Assembly (NCBI GenBank): GCA_907164885.2
Contig: OU015499.1
Location: 164,819,629-164,883,628, forward strand
Source: Dolomedes plantarius
Lineage: Eukaryota > Arthropoda > Arachnida > Araneae > Dolomedidae
DNA: 64,000 nt
Reading direction: 5' to 3'
Below are positions 54,866 to 64,000 of the stretch, piece after piece. Under the pieces are notes generated by a model. The model was not told the origin of the DNA, did not search any database, and worked only from the letters and a program-made list of their open reading frames with translations. Position numbers and translations under genes: made by a program. Positions within the stretch are counted from its first letter, which is position 1, and each line of letters starts with the position of its first letter.

Positions 54866-56030
54866 AGTTCACCTGCTTCTTCTTAATAACGTGATTAACT
54901 AGCTGCTTCTGATGTGAAATAAACAAGTTACCACATTTGGTGATTTAGAGCACAATTAAGACTGGCACCCCATTAACCAAATATTACCTTTGATTTTTAC
55001 AACATACTGAATTCCCCTAATATTTATTATTGATTTTAATATCACTATAAATTTTCTAGTTAGGTTTTTTGCTTTTTTAACATGCTTGTAGAGATATCAA
55101 AAGTGAGGATCAAAACATTTTTATAAATGTTTAAAGAAAATATATAAAATAATAAACATACTCTTTGTTAAATTTTTAGAGTATGTTGAAACTGTTACTT
55201 TTAGAAAAAAATCTAAAATCTAAATATAAGTTGTTCTGTATGAAATACGTCTGTTGAATTTGCAAAATATACATGAGTAACTAAGATTAGTAGTAATTAG
55301 TATACATATAATATAAATATTAACTAATAATTATTAAAGGATAAAAAGTATAACTTCAGACAAATCATTAGTTGTTAATAAATTGGGCTAAATATTTAAG
55401 GCTAATTTCATTTTTGGTATAAAGGTACTTCTATAAACCACTGGCTTTACAATAACAGCTTTAAAAATCATTAAAATAAAAAATATCCAATAAGCAATAC
55501 TAATATGCACCACATTACTAAATATATCATTAAGACCATTTAGAACATAAAAAAATTCTAATGCACAGATCAAAGAGAGAAACTTGTCCCCCAGTGACAC
55601 AAAATGAGACAATAAGGCAATAAAACAGGTTTGTATATATTTTTTATAATTAAATCTTACTATGAAAAATATCTAGTATCATGGAGGCTATCTTTTGTAG
55701 TTCTAACAGTTTTTTACAACTTTAGGTGAAAATTTACTTTCAACACTAACTTTGGATACAAATCCTTAGGGAATAAAATTGAGCAATGCAGTGCAGAATT
55801 AACAAACTTTCAGAAAGCAAGGCAAGTACACTTATTTCTTAATCATTTACTCCTTCTACCTAGCAAAAGTAGGGGCTTTGGAGGCATCGTCCACAATCAT
55901 GGACTTTTTTAATCCACACCTTTTTGGTATTTACATCTTTTTCTCACTAATGTGTAAAAACTTTATAGGCATGTTTTTATTAATGTATTCCCCAGAATGT
56001 CTAATCCACTTGTATTTTTGATGAGGTTAT
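54866..56030. other. AT-rich DNA
   Basis: No supported gene. A 74-codon minus-strand frame (55,612-55,388) is hydrophobic and AT-driven, and I do not call it. Confidence 0.4.
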
Positions 56031-56036
56031 AACATA

Positions 56037-56300
56037 CCAAAAATATTTTTGAAACATTATGCAACACAAATATTTTAAATTTCAAACAAAAACACAAATT
56101 GAGAACATTGAAACAAATTTTAAACACACATTTAAAAACACTTTAAAATGGCAGAAATTTTAAAATGAACATTACCAAAAACATATTTTAACAAATTGTG
56201 CAACAGAAATATTTAAATTTCAAACAGAAATCCAAATTGAGAACACTTGAACAAATTTTAAAAACACTTAAAAATGGCAAAAAATTAAAATGAAACATCA
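56037..56300. repeat. tandem duplication, period about 139 bp
   Basis: Two diverged copies share gcaacacaaatattttaa/gcaacagaaatatttaaa, caaattgagaaca and aaaatggcaga/aaaatggcaaa. Confidence 0.7.
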
Positions 56301-56486
56301 TAAAAACACCAAGAAATATTTTAAAATATGATCCAGATGTTTAAAAAAGAACACACTAAAGCCTAGAGCAGTCAATAAAACCTGAATCCATCTACTTTAA
56401 AGACTGAAAATGTACTAAAAAAGAGAGGTTGCCAATGGGTTACCAGTTAGAAAGTGTTTATTGCACCAACAAAATGTGCCAAATCA

Positions 56487-56506
56487 AAAAAAAAAAAAAA
56501 AAAAAC
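56487..56506. repeat. poly(A) run of about 20
   Basis: A single homopolymer tract with no retroelement body recognised upstream. Confidence 0.8.
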
Positions 56507-57013
56507 CAAGATGGTAGGCAGTGATCCTAAAACCCTACTCTCCCTCTTTACACTACAGTAACTCTGTTATGTGCCAAAATAAATAAAATTTGAAAACGTA
56601 TAGGAAAAGCATGATAAAACTACGCTGATTGTACTGGCATTCAAAATACAAAATATTAAAAAGTAATGTTCTATGGTATATTTTTACGTATAAATTTTAA
56701 TTAAAAAGATTCCACTTATTTGAGCATCCATCACATATAATCAAACTTCAACACAATGACTGTCACGCTATACCAGGGAACTAACCCCTGACACCAACTT
56801 TAGTTATATTACATTTTCTAAAAGTTCAGTCTGAATGCAGTCATATTCTGTAACAATCAAAAATACAATGGTACAGATGTGTTTCATGCACCTTTTTCAA
56901 TTTGGCGATTTTTTTATTTTTAGCAATTTTTTTGTTTGGTCTGGCAGCCATGCGATTTGGCGTGATGTTTGTTTTTTGATGCAACCCTGAATAGGTGTTG
57001 TGGTATTGTGTAG

Positions 57014-57500
57014 TGTTTTTGGAAGTTTAATATACCGGTGTTCGATATTTTTGTTGGCGTTTCATAGTAGCGGTTTAGGATTTCTGTAATGTTTTTGGAA
57101 GTTTAATATCTTCGTTTTTGGATATATCTGCGTATGTTTTAAATAGATGTTGCGGATATGTGTAATGTTTTTGGAAGTTTAATGTCTTCGTTTTTTGATA
57201 TATTTGCGTATGTTTTAAAGTAGCGGTTGAGCATTTCTGTTTAGGTTTTGAATTTTAATATAGCCGTTTTTAGATATATTTGCGTATGTTTTAAATAAGT
57301 GGTTGAGTATTTCTGCTGAGGTTTTGAAGTTTAATACAGCTGTTTTTAGATATTTTTGCGTGTTTTAAAGTAGCGGTTGAGCATTTCTGTTTAGGTTTTT
57401 AATTTTAATACAGCCGTTTTTAGATATATTCGTGTATGTTTTAAAGTAGCTGTTGTGGTTTTGTGACATGTTTTTGAAAGTTTATTATTGCCATTGGTAA
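57014..57500. repeat. tandem array, ~76-bp period, seven copies
   Basis: Copies begin gttttt/gttttg at 57,014, 57,091, 57,167, 57,245, 57,321, 57,395 and 57,470. A typical copy contains gaagtttaatat, cgtttttagatatatttgcg, tatgttttaaagtagcggtt and gagcatttctgt. Period varies 74-78 and copies differ at many sites, so the array is old. T- and G-rich on this strand. Confidence 0.9.
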
Positions 57501-57584
57501 GTTTGTTTTGAATTTATTTTTATATTTGAGTTGTTATTGATATTTTGTGTATATTTGTTATTTTAAGTGTAAAATGTCTGCGTA

Positions 57585-57652
57585 GGCCTGTTTTGGCGAC
57601 AAGATTTTTTTGACGAGTATTTGGCATCCAAAAAATTTTGTCGCCAAGGGAG
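57585..57652. repeat. imperfect palindrome tggcgacaag ... cttgtcgcca type
   Basis: ttggcgacaagatttttt and aaaaaattttgtcgccaa are inverted and about 25 bases apart. This may be the core of a small foldback element or the end of a larger element that contains the 76-bp array. Confidence 0.55.
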
Positions 57653-57659
57653 GTGCGTG

Positions 57660-58342
57660 TAATACATTTGTTCCAATACGATTATGATTCTTTGATAAAA
57701 AAATATCGTATCCAAATTATCACGCAGTTAGTACAAGGCATAAAAATTTGCATACTAAAGTGAACTGCAAGATACCTTGTACATTAATATTAATAAAAGA
57801 TAGCCATCTATAAGTATACTCACATTGATCCTCTATGGCAAATGGCAGCCATTGTATTGAAAATTGAACACAGTCTTAAATAAAATAAGTTCACAAAACA
57901 CAGTTAAAAAAATAAATAAAGTTCTGTTACTCTATATGAATTGCAACAATTGGAATACGCCCACATTGAACAGTAAATACAATACCTGTTTTTTTTCCTG
58001 GTGTTACTTCATTAGAACAAGTTCGATACTATCTCCGCTAGAAATACACTTCTTTCAAGACCAGCACCCGTAGTAACGCATAACACTCTATTCTTCATGT
58101 ACCGCAAAGCGCACGGGAAAATAGTGAATATAATTTCATCCAGGCAGTTGACTTTCAGGAGAATAGAAATGCTTGTTATTTATAAAGTAAGCAAACAACG
58201 CACAACTCATTTATTACAAAGCAATCATTATAACATCTTACTGTGATCCTTAGAGTAGAGTTCAGCGGTATTTTCGAAACAACTGTGATTAAGTAGCAGG
58301 TTCCTAAAAATAAAATTAATATCTGTGACTGCCGTTACTTAC
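57660..58342. other. AT-rich DNA
   Basis: No gene or repeat recognised. Confidence 0.4.
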
Positions 58343-58345
58343 TTA

Positions 58346-58523
58346 AGGGCCTGTTCACATAGGAGTCCGTTGCGTTACGTTAAGGAAAAGATGACGTTTT
58401 GACGAAAATAAACCAATCATAGGCGTTAAAAATTTGGTTTGGAGGCATATGATTGGTTTATTTTCGTCTCAACGTAGTCTTTTCCTTAACGCAACGCAAC
58501 GGCCTCCTATGTGAACAGGCCCT
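58346..58523. mobile_element. 178-bp foldback MITE, PIF/Harbinger-like ends
   Basis: agggcctgttcacatagga is matched by the inverted tcctatgtgaacaggccct. The interior is also inverted (gacgaaaataaaccaatcat ... atgattggtttattttcgtc), so nearly the whole element folds into one hairpin. Flanks are TTA and TTG, close to the 3-bp duplication of PIF/Harbinger elements, whose ends are often GGGCCTGTT-like. Confidence 0.8.
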
Positions 58524-58801
58524 TTGACTTGGTAGCAGATAGTAGGGATTAATCACAGGTTAACTGACTTTCATAATTTGTTGGTTGAATGGCAACGGTA
58601 TCTCTTAAGCGCGTAGTTTATGTTGCATTTTGCATACAACTTTCCGTAATGTGATGAATTGAATGTTAAATGTGGTGCCCTTGGTGACAAACTTTCGCAA
58701 CTTTTCGGATGGATGAAGGACTAAAATAATAATGGAGATGATGCGGGAAAAATAAACAGTTTAATTTACAGGTATTTTTTTCTGTTTTTGTATATCACAA
58801 A

Positions 58802-59076
58802 CTGAGGGAGAGTACAGGACTTGGGGCCATGTTCGCCATCTTGGATTTTTTTTGGCGTTTCCCCCCTTTCGTTAACTTCTGTCTCAAATTTTTCATTTTA
58901 TTTAATTATATACCTACATTCGATAATGTAAACAGTTTCAAAGTCAGGCTTACAAAACTGATTTTCCATTATGTGATTTTTATTTTACTGAATACCGAAA
59001 TACGATAGTGTATATAGTAGCCCCAAAAAAAAACAAGATGACAGACCTGGCCTCAACTCCTGTACTCTCACCTCAA
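58802..59076. mobile_element. 275-bp MITE with ~55-bp inverted repeats
   Basis: gagggagagtacaggacttg with ggccatgttcgccatcttgg is mirrored by ccaggcctcaactcctgtac-type sequence ending ctctcacctcaa. Arms match with several mismatches. No target duplication is clear and the superfamily was not assigned. Confidence 0.65.
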
Positions 59077-59959
59077 AGGGTATGTAGAAGAAGGGAAAAA
59101 ACAATGACAATAGTATTACTAGTCACTGTTTAGAACAAATATATTAATTTTAATATAATTACGATGTATAAAAATCAATTTATACTAAGAACAAAATTGA
59201 AATATTTTAAGAAAAGGTTCAAAATTAATTAGTAACATAAATTGAGAATCTTCATTTGAAAAATTGGATTTTAAAAATACTGACAAAGGCAAACTGATGT
59301 ACTAGATGCACTTAGACCTGGAGTCAAACCTATAAACCAGGTTTGAGTACTCAAAAAGTAAGTTCTCATCTTCCAGATGGTATTCCTTGAAAAGGCGGAA
59401 AATAAAATTGTTATAAAAGGAATTCAAATTTTTTTCATTGACTGAATGTATAATTCATTATCCGAAGCTTATCTTGAATTTCATTGGCTGAAAACATCTA
59501 AGTGATCTTTAAAGTTCAATTAGTTGAAAATGAAAAAAAAAAAAAGTGACATTTTCAAGATATAATCTTTCACCTTTGGTGATGTAAGAGCTGAGCTTAG
59601 CTACATCAGATTTGCAGTCTATTAAGCCATATAACTAAATAATAAAACTATTTATTATAAAGATTACAACCCAAGAGCAACAGAACATAAACAAAGTGTG
59701 TGCTTATATAATGTCAAAACATCTAAAGCTTATTGAATTTTAAAAACTATCATTTATGTGCATTAAATTTTTTTTAAATTAGAATAAAATCCATATACAA
59801 TGTTAATTTCATGCAAAACTCATAGATACAACTAATTAAATAATTAAATTTTCTATGTAAATGATGAACTGGCACTAAACTTCATGAGTTTTTACAGTTT
59901 GATATCATGAGCAGCAGTCTGTAGTTTAGCCATTGCTTTCTCATATCATTCTTCAGCTC
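59077..59959. other. AT-rich DNA
   Basis: No gene or repeat recognised. Confidence 0.4.
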
Positions 59960-61521
59960 AATCCCAATACATGGTTCCCCAGCCGCTTTATTTTTTTACT
60001 GATGTTTTTTAGATTTTTGCCACGTTGGATATAAAATGCCAAATGTGGTTTGTGTTTGTTAAATGCTTTTAAGTTAACCATTTATTGCTCATGATTTGAA
60101 TAATTAGCAGCTAATCAGAGCTTGTGATTTACTCATAGATGAGTTTAATCCAGATTTTATACCACACTTGTTTAAAAAAATTAACCCGTTGAATGTTCTT
60201 TTTGGGATTTGCAGTTCCACCGCTCGGACGTACTTTTATTTATAAGATATGGCTTCTTTTTTGAATGGGAGAGTTAATTTTGACTTTTTTCAGGATTTAC
60301 AAAATGCGGGTAAGAGAAGTATTATAGGTTATTGTATGTATGTTGGATTAATAGCTAATATTTATTATTGTCCTAATTGTAATTCACTCTAATTGAGAGG
60401 AAAGATCTTAAATATGGGGTGTGTCATGTTAAGGTTGCTGGGGCTGAACATTACGCTAAAAGATCAATTAGATGTGGTTCCTGGTTCAAAGAGAGTAAAT
60501 TGGATTTAATTACGGTTTTAAAATTAACTTATTTATGGGTAAAAAAAATGCTATGTTGTTGGATTACAGACGAATTAGGAGTATCCGAAAACACCCTAAC
60601 TGATTAGATGAATTTTTGTAGAGAGGTTTGTGTTGATAGTGTTGTGCGCGAAAGTGTTATACTTGGTAGGCCAGGAATCATTGTTGAAATTAATGAAAGT
60701 AAATTTGCGAAGCAGAAATATTTTAGGGGAAAACTCGTTAATGGGGAATGGGTTTTTGGAGTTATTTAGAGAGGGACAAATAAGTGTTTTGTGGAAGTGA
60801 TTTAAAAACAGGGGAAAGGTTGTGTTGCTGGATGTTTTATGAAAGTATGTGTGTCCAGGAACTACTGTCATCTCTGATTGCTGGAAGGTGTATGGTTGCC
60901 TTGAGGATGAGGGCTTTGTGCTTCTGAAGGTAAATCATAGTATGACATTTAAGGACCCGGACACAGGAGCTCATACAAATACGGTCGAGGGGATGTGGAA
61001 CTGCATCAAGTGTTTGTTATGTGGCGTTTGGACAATTAAGAATCAGTTTGATTCTTATCTTTCCGAATTCATGTGGCATTGCTTGCATCAGGACGATATC
61101 CCAAAAATATACACTTCCTTTATCGACTCTGTCAAGGAAGTTTACAGTCCACCCCCACCTAAAAATTTCTCGTTATTTTCAAGCCTTTATTTTTTGTATT
61201 TATGTGTTTTTGTGCTTTTCTGGGGTTGTACAGTTGAAAAAGTGCGTATTTTTGGGACTTTCCTGTTCAAAAAACACACGTTCTACTTAAAGACAAAAAA
61301 AATCGACAGCCCTTATTTAACTTCATATTTTTATTTTCAAGATAATTTTTCAATGAAAGTTCTGCATGTTGTCATTTATATTATCTCATGTTAAAATTAA
61401 TTTAATGTTTCCCTTTGCGATGGAACCGTTACGTTTGCCATCGCCAACTTGGCAATGGGAGACAACCAAGATGGCGGTTCCATCGCAGCAAAATACATAG
61501 GGGTACCATGTATTGGGAATT
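59960..61521 (+). mobile_element. Merlin-type DNA transposon (IS1016/IS1595-like)
   Basis: The ends aatcccaatacatggttccc (59,960) and the inverted ggggtaccatgtattggga (to about 61,519) bracket a decayed IS1595-type transposase in the same orientation. The length of about 1.56 kb suits Merlin. The expected 8-9 bp target duplication is not recognisable. A second inverted pair (gcgatggaaccg ... cggttccatcgc, 61,420-61,486) lies inside the right end. Confidence 0.7.
60249..61180 (+). pseudogene. Merlin/IS1595-type (ISXO2-like) transposase, broken
   Basis: The reading starts at ATG 60,249 (MASFLNGRVNFDFFQDLQ), then CPNCNS (one half of a zinc ribbon) and, after a shift, RCGSWFKESKLDLITVLKLT and FCREVCVDSVV. 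The catalytic motifs are VEINESKF (the family's first Asp, VEIDESKF, is Asn here), VISDCWKVYGCL (second Asp) and HTNTVEGMWNCIK (Glu). Stops occur after LTD, GVI and EVI. The C-terminus YLSEFMWHCLHQDD is normal. It is inactive through stops, a shift and loss of a catalytic Asp. Confidence 0.85.
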
Positions 61522-62620
61522 AACCCATTCGTCTATCAGAGAATTTTTTATTTATAATTACAATTGAAATAATTTTTTTAAAGATATTTGTTTCTGTATT
61601 TATTCAGTGTTAAAATTTTTCATGACAAGATTTAGCAAATTACTTTTATTCTTATATTTCATTACAACAAAGATAACAGCAATAGCATTAAATGCAATAG
61701 TCCTAAATAATCATCATTTTAGGTACATCATTCATTTTAATATGCTTGTTTAAAGTTTTAAATGAATGTTTTTAAGAGGATGATCAAAAGTAATACTTAA
61801 TATTGAAAATTGAAATTCTTTTGAAAGAAAAATTAAATTATTTAACATATCAAAACCCTACACAATTATTCATATATTATATAGAAAAATGTTTAATTTT
61901 CTCTGCCCCATCTATTCTAATGATTTCTTTGTTAGAAACATTTCAAGATTTGCAAAATCTGTATTAACTGAAATTTCTGACTGCCTTCATATGATATTTT
62001 AAAATTTTTTAGTGTAAAAATTGTAATTCGGTCAGTTAGGAACTAGATTTAAATTATCTGCTCTCTAACGTGCATATTCTTTATACTGAATAGATATTTT
62101 GTATTGGCAAAATTTATAACTACATTCTTGTAGTTCATGCCTGGGATTTTTAAGAAAATACAGTTTCAGTTCTTAAGATCAATGTTAGTCAAATTGATGT
62201 TTGTTGTGTTAGTATTTGTTTCCTACCCCCCTCCCTCCTAGGGGTAAAAAATATTCATTGAATAAAAAGTAACTGGAGTTAAAGTAGCAAAAGTACAGTT
62301 TTGAAAATTCTGGTGCTCTATTTTTCTCAGCACTCCAGTAATGTGTTGTATAATTATGCTGTGATGGAATGTGCATGAAATTAATTATTTCTTGATGGGC
62401 AAAATTTAAAACATGCATTTGAGGATTATATTAAACCATTTATGAAAAAGATAAACTGTTCCCAAAACAGGAAAATTTGAGGTGATAAGTTTAATTTTAA
62501 TCTTGAAAAGCTTCTTTTTCCCAATGGTACAGTTGTGTAAATTGTTAAAAATACCCTTAAAGATAATAAAAGCATTTGAGAAGCCAGTAGGTGTCATTTA
62601 TAGCAATTGTAGAATTCTTA
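61522..62620. other. AT-rich DNA
   Basis: No gene, RNA or repeat recognised. Confidence 0.4.
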
Positions 62621-62626
62621 TAGGGT

Positions 62627-63350
62627 TTCCGAAACAATAGGTTTTAATACTTCTGTTTCTTTGACCAGCATATAGCTATCTACGTCTACATCTTTTATAG
62701 ACTTCATCTGGTCATTATTCTGAATCATTTTTATATCTGTCAAGACAATTTCTAGTACCAATGCATGTTCCTGATGTTCATTCTGTGGAATCATCTCGAA
62801 TTAACTTGTCTAGTTTTATATAGTATTTGTGAAAAACAATGCACCTGAAACATTTCTTTCCAGTTACTTATTGGTTTATATTCAACTGTGTTTCTCAAAA
62901 TTCTGGAGTGACTTCAAAATCAGTCCCAAGCTCTGTGGCTCCAACTAAAACTTGTTCGAAATCAGAGTGGCTATATTTTGTCAGACATTTTATGTTCTGC
63001 GTTGTACTAGCATGGGGCCTAATTGCTTCCAGTAAATCCAATCATATTAAAGCAAGCCCTGCCTTTCATAATTAATTCTTTACATATTTTCTATCTTCAG
63101 CAAAACTATTTCAATATTATCAACAAGTTTCAAGAGTGTTTAAAAGATAATATAAGATCCCAATTCACATTCATAGTCCAAGTGTACAGTTTTATAGGCA
63201 TTCATATTTATTTCTAGTGCATTTATTATGTAGTAGTCTCCTGTGTGCTTACATAGCTCACTGAGTAGATGTATGCAAAGCAGAATTGGAAACATATTTG
63301 CAGTTCTAATCACACAATCTTTAAGAATGTAAATCTCTGGCATTTCTCTT
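62627..63350 (-). pseudogene. decayed coding sequence of unknown family
   Basis: Three minus-strand pieces in different frames look like protein and follow one another: MPEIYILKDCVIRTANM ... NMNAYKTVHLDYECELGSYI (63,343-63,140), LLEAIRPHASTTQNIKCL ... VGATELGTDFEVTPEF (about 63,035-62,895), and MIPQNEHQEHALVLEIVL ... EVLKPIVSETL (62,801-62,627). Residues are charged and varied, unlike chance AT-rich frames. Stops and shifts separate them and no clear splice sites do, so a processed or ancient pseudogene is likelier than exons. I do not recognise the family. Confidence 0.4.
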
Positions 63351-64000
63351 TAGTATTAGATTTTGTTAAGGGCTCTTTGGCCTAACATCCACTGTGAATA
63401 TAATAAGCTTATGTAACCTTGAATACCCATCCTGTGAAATAGAGAAAACTTTTAAAAATTAATGACGTGAGAAAGGCGTTTCAAAATCAGGATATATAAA
63501 AAATTGTTTGCATAGTGTTTGAAAAATGCAAAAACAATTTTTTTTTTAGAAAAATTGAACTTTAATTCAAAACCTTACATAAATTTCCCCCCCGTCCTCA
63601 CCCCCCAAATTTTTTTTAAAAAATTGATAGTCAAAAATGAGAAAATTAGAATACATTTTTTTAATATAGAAATACCAAAAAATGCCCTTTTTTATTTAAA
63701 ATATTTTTAGCTTTATGACACTTTAATGAGCAGCAATCACCCAGCACTCCTTGAAAACTTTTTATTGTGAAAATTAAGATTTACAATAGGAAAAGATCTT
63801 TGAAATGTACAAATAAAGCGTTAAAACAATTGTTATCAATTCATTAATCATTTACTAAGGAGCAGTAAAGACGACATTTCAGCACGAAAGAATTCCATTC
63901 ATTAACTCCCTCCCACACAAGGAGTGCATCAAGACAGCACGTATGCACATCATTTCTTTTTTATGACAGATAGGGGAGCCATCTCTTATTAACATATACA
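63351..64000. other. AT-rich DNA
   Basis: Nothing recognised up to the end of the window. Confidence 0.4.

Noticed and set aside
55388..55612. 74-codon hydrophobic minus-strand frame
   Set aside because: AT-rich composition, no motif, no neighbours supporting it.

Overview
This is AT-rich nuclear DNA from an arthropod, most likely a spider. I infer spider from three things: Tc1-like transposases of a type abundant in orb-weaver genomes, a jockey-type RNase H/zinc-knuckle tail of a kind common there, and a permuted Penelope-like element of the Naiad type, a group reported to be prominent in spiders. No rRNA, tRNA, silk gene or complete host single-copy gene was recognised. Possible host coding sequence is limited to two short candidate exons (494-641 and 54,677-54,865), a pseudogene-like stretch near 62.6-63.3 kb, and three C2H2 zinc-finger paralogues, at least one of them broken.

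Layout. 0-4.5 kb: a possible terminal exon, old repeat fragments, a hAT/ZMYM-like transposase N-terminal fragment and a long (TA)n tract. 4.6-11 kb: zinc-finger block C, with its 87-bp minisatellite expanded to about 31 copies. 11.2-17.16 kb: a 6-kb DNA transposon with about 350-bp terminal inverted repeats. Its broken gene joins a DDE-type transposase to an XPG/FEN1-like nuclease and a Cys-rich tail, an Academ-like architecture. 17.17-26 kb: zinc-finger block A, holding two Tc1-like elements, a nine-finger gene, two copies of the 87-bp unit, and a hAT-type MITE carrying a nested Tc1. 26.2-43.3 kb: a tandem duplication of about 6.9 kb (unit 1, 26,211-33,123; unit 2, 33,132-43,336). Each unit carries a pogo-like element with an RNase H fragment inside it, a Tc1 end fragment, a Tc1-like element and part of a Penelope-like element. 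After the duplication a Tc1 element entered unit 1 only and a 4.9-kb hAT element is present in unit 2 only, so each unit preserves the other's empty site. 42.2-46.55 kb: the full Penelope-like element, with GIY-YIG endonuclease upstream of reverse transcriptase. 46.56-51.2 kb: zinc-finger block B. 51.2-64 kb: quieter AT-rich sequence with a 76-bp tandem array, two foldback MITEs and a decayed Merlin (IS1016/IS1595-type) element.

How the parts relate. Blocks A, B and C are segmental duplicates. A and B are closest: they share a left flank, a Tc1 insertion, the zinc-finger gene with a stop at the same codon, two 87-bp units and the same MITE insertion. Most of the mobile elements sit in or beside (TA)n microsatellites, which act here as repeated landing sites. 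Nearly all transposase genes carry stops or frameshifts, so most copies are probably immobile. The cleanest coding sequences are the Penelope-like reverse transcriptase and endonuclease frames and the two nine-finger genes.

All assignments come from reading the sequence and remembered family motifs. No database or alignment was run, and element ends are approximate to a few bases unless an inverted repeat and target duplication are described.
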